From a virus: 40,219 nt of DNA. The DNA lies in IMG/VR virus record IMGVR_UViG_3300046804_000274, positions 1-40,219 of that record. The stretch is one strand, 5' to 3'. Below the pieces are notes generated by a model that saw only the letters and a program-made list of their open reading frames with translations, ran no database searches and was not told the origin of the DNA. Below are positions 1 through 7,161 of this stretch, piece after piece. Each line of letters opens with the position of its first letter. Within the stretch, counting starts at the first letter, position 1. A program made the position numbers and the translations under genes.

Positions 1-142
1 GGCTGAAGCACAGTTGGCAGAGGATACAAACAATCCAGCACTTGCAGCACAACTTCGTGCTGAGGCTGCTGAGATTAGAAAGCCAACACCTAAGGCTAAT
101 GTTGACCCTAAAACTGGGAAGACAATTCTTACTGATGAGCAG
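1..142. repeat. Left copy of terminal direct repeat (contig circularises)
   Basis: Bases 1-142 repeat bases 40078-40219. From base 17 to 142 the two copies are identical. The three mismatches are at 7, 10 and 16 (facing 40084, 40087 and 40093), and each is in a codon third position of the same gene without changing the amino acid (Glu, Ala, Leu). One continuous reading frame runs over the junction. The simplest reading is a circular, or circularly permuted, genome of about 40077 bp assembled from a mixed population. A true short terminal repeat is less likely because it lies inside a gene. Confidence 0.93.
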
Positions 143-946
143 GCTGTAGCAAATCTATTAGCAACTGCAAGAATCAGCGAAGCCCCTGGTGGTCCAGTTA
201 TGCAGTGGTCATCACCTAATACTCTCAACCCAAAGGGTGACCCAGTTGTTAGCCAAGGTTATATCTATGTAGAACCTGGCACAAAAAGAGATGAGAGAAT
301 CCCTTCTGTAATTGCTGCGCCATCACAAGACAAAGGTGTAGCCCTTGAAACTTCAGATGTAGCCCGTGATAAATATGAGGCTCAATTAGTAAAGTTATAC
401 GGAAGCAAACAAGGTTTAATTAATAAACTGTATCAATCTGGATATTTAACCAGCAATAAGATTCCTGCTAGTCAGGCTGATAAGTTAATTACTGGTGCTT
501 TAGATAGAGCAGCATCTGACTTTACAATTAAACAATTAAAGAACTACCAGTTCTATGGAATTAAAGAATTTGAAACCATGGATGAGTTCCTTACTGCTAC
601 CCGTGGTGCTGGAAGTACTACCAAAACATACACAGATTCTGTTGTTATGGGTAGAACTGAAGCAGATAAAAACATTATTGCTATTTATAAGAAGTTAATG
701 GGTCGTGAGCCAAATGAAAAAGAATTGGCTGAACTTCGTCCTTTGCTTCAAAAAGAGCAAGGCAAGAATCCAAATGTTATTAGTACAACTAGAGATATTG
801 AAGGCGACCTCAAGAGCCGTACAACTAAAACTGGTCTAGATACTGAGCAATATCTAATTGAACAAATTGCTGAAAAGGATGAGGCTAAGGCTAACCAAAT
901 CCTCAGTTACTACGATGTATTTAAGAAAGTGATAGGTGTTAATTAA
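2..946 (+). CDS. Helical virion protein, C-terminal part (gene continues from 39797)
   Basis: This is the 3' part of a gene that begins with GTG at 39797 and crosses the contig ends. Joined over the 142-base overlap it encodes about 408 residues. The frame is open from base 2, so the TTG at 14 is not the true start. The part seen here is charged, mostly helical and without membrane segments or a motif I recognise. It lies between the giant 1877-residue protein and another helical protein, and its stop overlaps the next start (TAATG at 944-948), which indicates one translation unit. By position it is probably an internal or ejection protein of the virion. Function is inferred from context only. 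Confidence 0.8.
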   Translation, partial: AEAQLAEDTNNPALAAQLRAEAAEIRKPTPKANVDPKTGKTILTDEQAVANLLATARISEAPGGPVMQWSSPNTLNPKGDPVVSQGYIYVEPGTKRDERIPSVIAAPSQDKGVALETSDVARDKYEAQLVKLYGSKQGLINKLYQSGYLTSNKIPASQADKLITGALDRAASDFTIKQLKNYQFYGIKEFETMDEFLTATRGAGSTTKTYTDSVVMGRTEADKNIIAIYKKLMGREPNEKELAELRPLLQKEQGKNPNVISTTRDIEGDLKSRTTKTGLDTEQYLIEQIAEKDEAKANQILSYYDVFKKVIGVN

Positions 947-1893
947 TGGCTCCAAAATTAACCTTTGAAGAAATTTTAGCCAAAGCCAAAGAACTATATG
1001 GCTATATTGACACCATTTTTATTACTGACCCAGAGTTAAAGCAGTTCTTAACTGATGCGGTAAATAAGAAAAAGACAGCAGACCAGTTTGCTAAAGAACT
1101 TACTAGCACACAATGGTATATCAAGAATGGTCAAACCATTCAGGCTCGTGGTTTCTCTAAGCGTCAATATGAAGCATTAATCAAAGATATCAGTCCTACT
1201 GACCCAGATTATGCAAAGAAAGTTAAAGAGGCTACTCAGAATACTGACTATGCCCGTGGTCTTGATACCGCTAAGGCTAGTCTTGCAACACAACTTACAA
1301 CTAAGGGTATTGCATATACTGAGGCTGAACTAGATGCATGGGCTAAAGAACTATATGACTCAGCCAATGAGAAGAATACAGCCTATATTGCTCGTTTCTT
1401 AAATACAAAGATTAAGTTTAATCCTCTAAAACCAACAGGCAACATTGCTGAAAATATTGAGGACATTAAGACATATGCAATCAAACAGGGTTTTGAGTTA
1501 GAAAAAGATTTTACTCAACAAGACATTACTGGCTGGATGAAACGCTTAGATGCTGGCGATAGTCTTGCTGCTATTAAAAAAGAAATTGAAACAAAGGCAA
1601 TGATTGGTCAGCCTGAATCTGTTAGAAACTTGATGCGTCAAGGATTAACAGTATCTGATGTATACCAACCATATGTCACTCGTATTGGTACAAAACTACA
1701 AAAGGCTAATATGACTATGAAGGACCCTTGGTTCCAAAAAAATATGTTCAATGATAAAGGGGAACTAAAGACACTTTGGGAAATGGATATGGCTGCTATG
1801 CAGCACCCAGATTGGCAATACACAGATGAAGCCCACGAGAAGGTCGGTAATTTTGCGCTATCAATTTTACGTGACTTTGGATTGCAGGGATAA
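946..1893 (+). CDS. Putative internal virion protein, helical
   Basis: A 315-residue protein that I do not recognise by family. It is rich in Lys, Glu, Ala and Tyr, with aromatic-containing amphipathic helices throughout, no Cys cluster, no signal peptide and no membrane span. The start ATG overlaps the stop of the preceding gene by one base, and a LysM protein follows after two bases. Three large helical proteins in a row after a giant one, before scaffold and capsid genes, resembles the internal-core (ejection) protein block of podoviruses. That role is an inference. Confidence 0.75.
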   Translation: MAPKLTFEEILAKAKELYGYIDTIFITDPELKQFLTDAVNKKKTADQFAKELTSTQWYIKNGQTIQARGFSKRQYEALIKDISPTDPDYAKKVKEATQNTDYARGLDTAKASLATQLTTKGIAYTEAELDAWAKELYDSANEKNTAYIARFLNTKIKFNPLKPTGNIAENIEDIKTYAIKQGFELEKDFTQQDITGWMKRLDAGDSLAAIKKEIETKAMIGQPESVRNLMRQGLTVSDVYQPYVTRIGTKLQKANMTMKDPWFQKNMFNDKGELKTLWEMDMAAMQHPDWQYTDEAHEKVGNFALSILRDFGLQG

Positions 1894-1895
1894 CA

Positions 1896-3410
1896 ATGGC
1901 TGAAAAAATAGTTCCCGTTAAAAAAGGCGATACATTATCTGCAATTGCTGCTGCTAATAAAACTAGCGTTGCAGCCATTGCTGCTGCTAACCCAAATATT
2001 ACTAATCTTAACAAGATTAGTATTGGTCAGAAGATTGTTGTTCCTGTAACAACTCCAACTAAAACATCTACTAATACATATGCTGGCGGTGTTACTGGTG
2101 GTGCTAATCCATTTGCTGCTGGTTCTGGCGTAAATACAACTACCCTTGCTGGTATTAATGCAGCCTCTGGATTTACTGGCACCACTATAACTAATACAAA
2201 TACCAATACTAATACCAATACTAATACCAATACTAATACTGCAACTGGCAAAACAGAAAAGTCTCGTGTTAAGAATCCAGATGGAACAGAAACAGTTACT
2301 TGGAGTGATGGTTCAGTTACTATTGAAGGATTTAAAACATATAGTTGGACTGACCCTAATACTGGTCAAACATATAAGTTTAATAGTGCTGAAGAATTAC
2401 AAGCATTTGTTAATACATGGGTATCTACTAATGATGCTAATGCTGCAGCAAAAGCAGCAGCCGATGCCAATGCCGCAAATCTTGCAGCAGCCAATGCTGG
2501 AGCAGCAGCCACTAGATATGCTGCAGATTTAGCAGCAGCCCAAGAAGCAGAGCGTTTAAGATTAGAACGTGGTTCTGCTTATGCAATTCTTGAATCAGAG
2601 TTTACTAAGTATGGACTTGGTGAATTGGCTAAGACAGTTAAGGACCTAATCCTTACTGGTACTCCATCTGCAGAAGCAACAATGAAACTTCGCAATACAA
2701 AGGAATATCAGACACGTTTTGCTGGCAACGAAACCCGCCGTGCTTTAGGTAAAAATGTTTATAGTGAAGATGTTTACCTACAACTAGAAAATCAAATGCA
2801 AGAAGCCTTTGCTGCCTACGGTGTTAGTGCGGTGCTTGGTTCTTCAAGAGAGAATCAACAGGCAAAACTTGCTACATTTATTGGCAACGATATTGCACCT
2901 ACTGAAGTAAAGAAAAGAATTCAGATGGCAGTTGAAGAGGTTAATAACCGCCCAGAAATTCTTAAAACTTTCCAAACATATTACCCATCAGTAACTGATA
3001 AAGATTTAGTTTCATATTTCTTAGACCCTAAGGAAACAGAAACAAGATTGACAACTAAGGTTCAGGCAGCACAGATTGGTTCTGCTGCAACCCGTCAAGG
3101 ACTTGTTACTAACGTACTTAGTGCCGAAGAGTTAGCAGCACTTGGAGTAACTGAAGCGGCAGCAAATACAGGTTATGTAAAGGTTGCCTCTGCTCTGCCA
3201 ACTGCTATGAAACTTGGAGAACTTGAGGGCACTGGTTATACACAAGCAGAAGCAGAAGGAGCCTATCTAAAGGGTCTAGCCTCTGAACAACGTAAGTTGT
3301 CTGAGTTAGCAGCCCGTGAGCAGAACAGATTCCTTGGAGCATCTGGAGCATCTAAGGGTGCTTATGCATCTGGTTATCTAAATAGAACCTCATCAGCAGG
3401 ACAATACTAA
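1896..3410 (+). CDS. LysM-containing virion protein (putative ejection protein)
   Basis: A 504-residue protein. Residues 5-50 form a LysM domain (VKKGDTLSAIA at its start, a GQKIVVP-like end), a fold that binds peptidoglycan or chitin. It is followed by a Gly/Thr linker with a Thr-Asn dipeptide tract of 17 residues (bases 2190-2240), then an Ala-rich helical segment with many Ala-Ala-Asn steps (about residues 180-215) and a long charged helical C-terminal half. It lies two bases after its neighbour in the late operon, upstream of scaffold and capsid. A cell-wall-binding domain on a virion protein in this block fits a part of the DNA-delivery apparatus that touches the host wall. The LysM call is firm; the role is inference. 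Confidence 0.82.
   Translation: MAEKIVPVKKGDTLSAIAAANKTSVAAIAAANPNITNLNKISIGQKIVVPVTTPTKTSTNTYAGGVTGGANPFAAGSGVNTTTLAGINAASGFTGTTITNTNTNTNTNTNTNTNTATGKTEKSRVKNPDGTETVTWSDGSVTIEGFKTYSWTDPNTGQTYKFNSAEELQAFVNTWVSTNDANAAAKAAADANAANLAAANAGAAATRYAADLAAAQEAERLRLERGSAYAILESEFTKYGLGELAKTVKDLILTGTPSAEATMKLRNTKEYQTRFAGNETRRALGKNVYSEDVYLQLENQMQEAFAAYGVSAVLGSSRENQQAKLATFIGNDIAPTEVKKRIQMAVEEVNNRPEILKTFQTYYPSVTDKDLVSYFLDPKETETRLTTKVQAAQIGSAATRQGLVTNVLSAEELAALGVTEAAANTGYVKVASALPTAMKLGELEGTGYTQAEAEGAYLKGLASEQRKLSELAAREQNRFLGASGASKGAYASGYLNRTSSAGQY
2190..2240 (+). repeat. Hexanucleotide repeat coding for a Thr-Asn tract
   Basis: A run of about eight AATACN units (N is A, C or T) encodes alternating Thr and Asn between the LysM domain and the helical part of the protein at 1896-3410. 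The unit length is a multiple of three, so copy-number change would alter linker length without shifting the frame. Third bases of the Thr codons vary between units. Confidence 0.85.
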
Positions 3411-3531
3411 AAATTCCTGACGTGGACCTACCAGCCCCACGCAGCGTATAAGTCTGGGAGCAAGAGCCAGCCAGTTTCCCCGAACTGAACTGTGGCTTGC
3501 GACTAATCAACGAATAGAAAGGGTGGTTGCT
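3411..3531 (+). other. Noncoding leader before scaffold and capsid genes
   Basis: A gap of about 120 bases inside an otherwise tightly packed operon. I see two small hairpins: CGTGG (3421-3425) with CCACG (3437-3441), and CAGTT (3472-3476) with AACTG (3483-3487). The stretch is richer in G and C than its flanks. No consensus promoter is evident. It could be an mRNA processing or stability element, or a weak internal promoter ahead of the highly expressed capsid genes. Confidence 0.4.
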
Positions 3532-4020
3532 ATGAGCAACAACATAAACTGGGACGATGAAGATGACGACATCGAAGATACAGATACTTACTCAAACGAT
3601 GGCGGTGACTTGTTAAAGAAGTTACGCAAAGCCAAGCGTGCTGATGAGAAACGTATCAAAGAACTTACTGAGCAACTTGAGAGTTTATCCAAGGTGCAGC
3701 GTGAGAGAACCGTCAAAGAAGTCCTAGAAAAGAAGGGCGTCAACGCAAAAGCAGTAAGACTAATCCTCAAGGATTTGGATGACATTAACGAGGAGTCAGT
3801 TAATAATTGGCTCGATGATAATGCAGACTTATTTGGCTTGCAAGTATCTGACAATGGTCAGAATAAAGAGCAAACAAACTTAGACCTTGCGGCACTACGT
3901 CAACAAGACGTAATTACTCAGAATGCTATGACCCCTGAACGAGCACAGGATTTAAATTCAAGACTCGATAACGCACAAAGTGCTGAAGAGTTAATTGCCC
4001 TCCTGAACTCAAACCAATAA
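3532..4020 (+). CDS. Putative capsid scaffolding protein
   Basis: A 162-residue acidic protein. The N-terminus is very rich in Asp and Glu (WDDEDDDIED), followed by a predicted coiled coil at about residues 25-60 (KKLRKAKRADEKRIKELTEQ) and a short helical C-terminus. I chose the ATG at 3532 rather than the GTG at 3523 because AAAGG lies about nine bases upstream of it. Acidic, coiled-coil, Cys-free proteins directly upstream of the major capsid gene are the usual signature of phage scaffolds. The family was not recognised by sequence, so the call rests on composition and position. Confidence 0.7.
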   Translation: MSNNINWDDEDDDIEDTDTYSNDGGDLLKKLRKAKRADEKRIKELTEQLESLSKVQRERTVKEVLEKKGVNAKAVRLILKDLDDINEESVNNWLDDNADLFGLQVSDNGQNKEQTNLDLAALRQQDVITQNAMTPERAQDLNSRLDNAQSAEELIALLNSNQ

Positions 4021-4053
4021 TCATAGTTTCCTAATTCACTTGGAGGTGAAAAA

Positions 4054-5010
4054 ATGGCTAACTCCTACGTATCCACAGGCTCTTCCTCTCTTGGAGGTAC
4101 CGCTGGTGGTGCAGGTCTAGTCCAGAAGGCGTATGACCGTCTTCTTGAGTTCGCTCTCCGTGCAGAACCCCTAATTCGTTCTGTCGCAGATAAGCGTCCC
4201 GCAAAACAAGCAATCCCAGGTTCAACAGTTGTTCTACAACGCTATGTTGACCTTTCAGCAGCAACAACTGCACTAACAGAAGATACTGACCCAGATGCAG
4301 TAGCAATGTCTACACCAACATCTGTAACTATTACTCTTGCAGAGTATGGTAACTCAGTACTTGTAACCCGTGCACTTGAGTTGTTCTCACTTGCAGATGT
4401 TGACCCAGCAATTGCTAACATCATTGCGTTCAACCTTGCAGATTCTATTGACCAGGTAGCAATGACTACATTGCGTGGTGGTTCAAACGTAATCTACTCA
4501 GGTTCAACAGCAACATCTACTGCAACAATCACTGCAGCAGCAACACTATCTTCAGCAAACATCCGTAAGGCTGTTGCTAAGTTACGTGCTAACAAGTCTA
4601 TTGCTCGCAAGGGCAGCCTATACTGGTGTGGTATTCACCCAGAAGTTTCACACGACCTTCGTGCTGAGACAGGTTCAGCAGGATGGTTGCTTCCTAACCA
4701 ATACGGTTCTTCACAAGACCGCATTTGGGCAGGAGAAATCGGAAACTACGAAGGTGCATTCTTCGTAGAATCTGCACGTCTTTACAATGCAACTGATGGT
4801 GCTTCTTCAGCACGTAACTACCGAACAATCCTTGCTGGACAGCAAGCATTGGCTGAGGCAGTTGCTGAAGAGCCACATGTAGTTATCGGACCAGTAGTTG
4901 ACAAGTTGATGCGTCATCGCCCAATGGGTTGGTACGGCGTACTTGGCTTTGCACGCTACCGTGAAGAGGCTCTATATCGCATTGAGTCTGGTTCTTCAAT
5001 CGCTTCTTAG
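4054..5010 (+). CDS. Major capsid protein (HK97-fold, N4 gp56-like)
   Basis: A 318-residue protein with a strong ribosome-binding site (TTGGAGGTG) before ATG. The pattern fits capsid proteins of the N4 gp56/P22-like type. An early segment has AEPLIRSVADKRP, then PGSTVVLQRYVDLS, a LxEDTDPDAVAMS loop, an EYGNSVLVTRALELFSLAD stretch, and a C-terminus reading GWYGVLGFARYREEALYRIE. It lies straight after the putative scaffold, and a hairpin follows it at 5023-5060. There is no N-terminal extension that would clearly need cleavage, although a protease-like gene is present at 32932. I am fairly sure of the capsid role and less sure of the subfamily. Confidence 0.85.
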   Translation: MANSYVSTGSSSLGGTAGGAGLVQKAYDRLLEFALRAEPLIRSVADKRPAKQAIPGSTVVLQRYVDLSAATTALTEDTDPDAVAMSTPTSVTITLAEYGNSVLVTRALELFSLADVDPAIANIIAFNLADSIDQVAMTTLRGGSNVIYSGSTATSTATITAAATLSSANIRKAVAKLRANKSIARKGSLYWCGIHPEVSHDLRAETGSAGWLLPNQYGSSQDRIWAGEIGNYEGAFFVESARLYNATDGASSARNYRTILAGQQALAEAVAEEPHVVIGPVVDKLMRHRPMGWYGVLGFARYREEALYRIESGSSIAS

Positions 5011-5022
5011 TTGATTGACGGG

Positions 5023-5060
5023 TTGGCACTGTTTCTACGGCGAATACGTGGCAGTGCCAA
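5023..5060 (+). promoter_or_regulatory. Inverted repeat after the capsid gene
   Basis: TTGGCACTG at 5023-5031 pairs perfectly with CAGTGCCAA at 5052-5060 around a 20-base loop, 13 bases after the capsid stop. No T-run follows, so it is not a standard intrinsic terminator. It may stabilise the 3' end of the capsid message or partly attenuate the operon. Confidence 0.6.
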
Positions 5061-5085
5061 TCAGTAAGTTCATTAAGGGAGAATA

Positions 5086-5355
5086 ATGGCAGATTACATA
5101 TTCAAGACACCAATAGTCCGAGAAGGACCCATTGGTAGACACCGCCTACATTTTTTCTATAAAGACAACAGAGGAATTTCCATTGCTAAAAGTGGTGGAA
5201 CATACACACACGTTCGTTATCCAATTGATAGTTCTCTTGATGATTATGACGAGTTCTATCGTGGCGGATATAACCACACAGTAAATGAGGCAACTAAGGC
5301 TGCATTAATTGCAGGTGGAGTTGGAGTAACGGAAGCAAACTTCACAGCAATCTAG
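5086..5355 (+). CDS. Hypothetical small head-region protein
   Basis: An 89-residue protein preceded by AGGGAGAATAATG. It is rich in Tyr, His and Arg in its first half (GRHRLHFFYKDNRG). I do not recognise a family. It is the first gene after the capsid gene and its hairpin, in the position where capsid decoration or completion proteins often sit, but no domain supports such a call. Confidence 0.7.
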   Translation: MADYIFKTPIVREGPIGRHRLHFFYKDNRGISIAKSGGTYTHVRYPIDSSLDDYDEFYRGGYNHTVNEATKAALIAGGVGVTEANFTAI

Positions 5356-5363
5356 GGGGATTG

Positions 5364-5675
5364 ATGGCAAAACATTGGGAAGACCATCCTGTAGAAGTTG
5401 AGGGATGTTTTGGATGCAAGGTAATGGGACTCCAGGTAAATGCTGGAGATGCCAAAAGAGATATTCCAGATAAGAAATGGAATGCAGAACTACAGGCTTA
5501 TAGAGATGCAAGAGACCAAGGTATGCGTCCAGCAGGAACTACCATGAAAGATATTCAACAGGCACATGAAGCATCAGAAATTTTAGGCACAGCATACAAC
5601 TCGGAAACTATGCCTAAAGCAGAAAAAATAAATACCAAAGTAGCCGAGGTTATGAAAGAGATAGGACAAATATAA
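5364..5675 (+). CDS. Hypothetical protein with a Cys pair
   Basis: A 103-residue protein. The ATG at 5364 is preceded by GGGGGAT. Near the N-terminus it has VEGCFGCKVMGLQV, a single CxxC-type pair that could bind metal only as a dimer or with His. The remainder is charged and helical. Its stop overlaps the next start by one base (TAATG). Its function is unknown; it belongs to the head-gene operon. Confidence 0.72.
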   Translation: MAKHWEDHPVEVEGCFGCKVMGLQVNAGDAKRDIPDKKWNAELQAYRDARDQGMRPAGTTMKDIQQAHEASEILGTAYNSETMPKAEKINTKVAEVMKEIGQI

Positions 5676-5845
5676 TGCCAAAAGTAGGAAATAAGAAGTT
5701 CCCATACACAGCAAAAGGTAAGGCTGCTGCAAAGAAGGCTGCTTACAAGATGGGCGAAAAGATGGAATCCAAGAAAGAAAAAGCAATGGAAACCAAAATG
5801 GGTATGAAGAAAATGGCTATGAAGAAAATGGGTAAGAAGAAGTAA
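5675..5845 (+). CDS. Lys/Met-rich basic microprotein
   Basis: A 56-residue protein starting at the ATG that overlaps the preceding stop. About 40% of residues are Lys, with almost no acidic stretches, and the C-terminus is a repeat of Lys, Met and Gly (KMGMKKMAMKKMGKKK). It has the composition of a nucleic-acid-binding or histone-tail-like peptide. It is the first of a run of at least six basic microproteins (5675-7146). Neutralising packaged DNA is a plausible role but unproven. Confidence 0.72.
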   Translation: MPKVGNKKFPYTAKGKAAAKKAAYKMGEKMESKKEKAMETKMGMKKMAMKKMGKKK

Positions 5846-5846
5846 T

Positions 5847-6137
5847 ATGGCTACCCGTAAAAGTCCACTCCAAAGAGTTGGTGGCTACATAGGTAACGCT
5901 ATGCGTGAAGCCAGAGATGTTCCTACTGCAATTGGTACATCCCTTGGCGCTCAATTTGATTATCAAAACCGTGGTCCAGCCAATGAGGCAGCAACAAAGC
6001 GTGCTGCAATTGCATCTGGTAACAATCAGGACCGCCAAGTTGTTGAAGCAATCAATGCAATTATAAAGGGGAAGAAGGGTACTTCATCCGACCAAATTGA
6101 TAAGAACGGTAAATATGTTAAAGGACGCCAACGTTAA
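5847..6137 (+). CDS. Basic hypothetical protein
   Basis: A 96-residue protein starting one base after the previous stop and overlapping the next start (TAATG). It has an Arg-rich N-terminus (ATRKSPLQRVGGY), a central helical part and a Lys/Gly-rich C-terminus (GKYVKGRQR). I do not recognise a family. It belongs to the basic cassette after the capsid gene. Confidence 0.7.
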   Translation: MATRKSPLQRVGGYIGNAMREARDVPTAIGTSLGAQFDYQNRGPANEAATKRAAIASGNNQDRQVVEAINAIIKGKKGTSSDQIDKNGKYVKGRQR

Positions 6138-6301
6138 TGAAGCAGAAGCATCCAGGGTTCAAAAAAGTTGCTGCGGGAATTGCGAAGAAGCAGGGAATCA
6201 GCAAGGAGAGTGCAAGTGCGATTCTTGCTTCGGCTGCCCGCAAGGCTTCCCCTGCTGCTAAAAAGAAAAACCCTAGACTAAAAAGAGTTAAAGGTAAGTA
6301 A
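6137..6301 (+). CDS. Conserved-looking basic microprotein (FKKVAAGIA type)
   Basis: A 54-residue protein whose start overlaps the preceding stop and whose stop overlaps the next start. It reads like a small helix-turn-helix-like unit, FKKVAAGIAKKQGISKESA, followed by ILASAARKAS and a basic tail ending NPRLKRVKGK. I recall very similar short proteins in the head regions of many environmental phages, without a known function. The net charge is strongly positive. Confidence 0.72.
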   Translation: MKQKHPGFKKVAAGIAKKQGISKESASAILASAARKASPAAKKKNPRLKRVKGK

Positions 6302-6483
6302 TGAAAAAGAAAACAAAGTCTAAAGTAAATGCTGCTGGTAACTATACCAAGCCTGGCATGCGTGCCGCTTTGTTTAAAAAAATTAAGGCTGGTTCTAAGG
6401 GTGGAGACCCAGGAGAATGGTCAGCCCGTAAAGCACAATTACTTGCAGTTCAATATAAAAAAGCAGGCGGAGGTTACAAGTAA
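6301..6483 (+). CDS. Conserved basic microprotein (WSARKAQ motif)
   Basis: A 60-residue protein with the pattern NYTKPGMR, then FKKIKAGSKGGDPGEWSARK and AVQYKKAGGGYK. The GxKGGxPGxWSARKAQ block followed by GGGY is a recurring short motif in environmental phages and some large viruses (recalled, not searched). Its function is unknown. One-base overlaps with both neighbours indicate coupled translation. Confidence 0.74.
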   Translation: MKKKTKSKVNAAGNYTKPGMRAALFKKIKAGSKGGDPGEWSARKAQLLAVQYKKAGGGYK

Positions 6484-6728
6484 TGGCACTTGCTAAATCT
6501 CAAAAGTCTCTTAAAAAATGGACTGAAGAAAAGTGGAAAACTTCTGACGGCAAACCATCTAAAGGTAAGAAAAGATACCTACCATCTGCAGCATGGGATG
6601 CTTTAACTCCTGCAGAAAAAGCAGCAACTAATAAGGCTAAGGCTGCAGGTAATGCAAAAGGTAAACAGTTTGTTAAACAACCCAAAAACATAGCAAAGAA
6701 AACAGCAAAGTATCGGGGTAAAAAATGA
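6483..6728 (+). CDS. Conserved basic protein (RYLPSAAW motif)
   Basis: An 81-residue protein with SLKKWTEEKWKTSDGKPS, then RYLPSAAWDALTPAEKAATN and GKQFVKQPKNIAKK. The pattern of a Trp/Lys-rich N-terminus, RYLP and GKQFV recurs in short proteins of environmental phages and, as far as I remember, in a DUF shared with giant viruses. No catalytic residues are apparent. It overlaps the next gene by four bases (ATGA). Confidence 0.74.
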   Translation: MALAKSQKSLKKWTEEKWKTSDGKPSKGKKRYLPSAAWDALTPAEKAATNKAKAAGNAKGKQFVKQPKNIAKKTAKYRGKK

Positions 6729-7015
6729 GTGCTGCATGGCAACGTAAAGAAGGTAAAAATCCTAAGGGTGGACTTAATGCTAAGGGCAGAGCATCCTATA
6801 AAGGTGGAACATTAAAGCCACCTGTGAAGTCAGGGGATAACCCACGTAGAGCCTCATTCTTGGCTCGTATGGGCAACATGCCAGGACCAGAACGTAAACC
6901 AAATGGAGAGCCTACACGCCTTCTCCTATCTCTTCAAGCGTGGGGTGCTTCATCTAAGGCTGATGCTCGCCGTAAGGCTAAAGCAATATCTGCTAGAAAC
7001 AAGGGTAAGAAATGA
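6725..7015 (+). CDS. Conserved basic protein (DUF6321-like)
   Basis: A 96-residue protein with AWQRKEGKNPKGGLNAKGR near the start, then LKPPVKSGDNPRRASFLARM, GNMPGPE, TRLLLSLQAWGASSKADA and a Lys-rich end. This order of motifs is strongly conserved in a short phage family that I recall as DUF6321. I cannot verify the number here. Function is unknown. It overlaps both neighbours by four bases (ATGA). Confidence 0.75.
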   Translation: MSAAWQRKEGKNPKGGLNAKGRASYKGGTLKPPVKSGDNPRRASFLARMGNMPGPERKPNGEPTRLLLSLQAWGASSKADARRKAKAISARNKGKK

Positions 7016-7146
7016 AACCAAATGTTCCTAAAGGTAAAAGAGTAAAAGTTAACTTAGTTAAAATGGGTATTGTTGCTAAACAACCTAAAGTTAAATATGA
7101 CGCACCAGTGGTGTCACGTCCAGCAAGAGACACAAGAGCAAAGTAA
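7012..7146 (+). CDS. Basic microprotein
   Basis: A 44-residue protein that begins inside the stop of the preceding gene (ATGA at 7012-7015). It is Lys- and Val-rich with no acidic patch, starting MKPNVPKGKRVKVNL. No family is recognised. It closes the basic cassette before the glycosyltransferase. Confidence 0.62.
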   Translation: MKPNVPKGKRVKVNLVKMGIVAKQPKVKYDAPVVSRPARDTRAK

Positions 7147-7161
7147 TACAGGGGGTAGGGG

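Noticed and set aside
14-946. Separate 310-residue gene starting with TTG at 14
   Set aside because: The frame is open to the contig edge and continues in the repeated right end back to the GTG at 39797; the TTG is an internal Leu codon.
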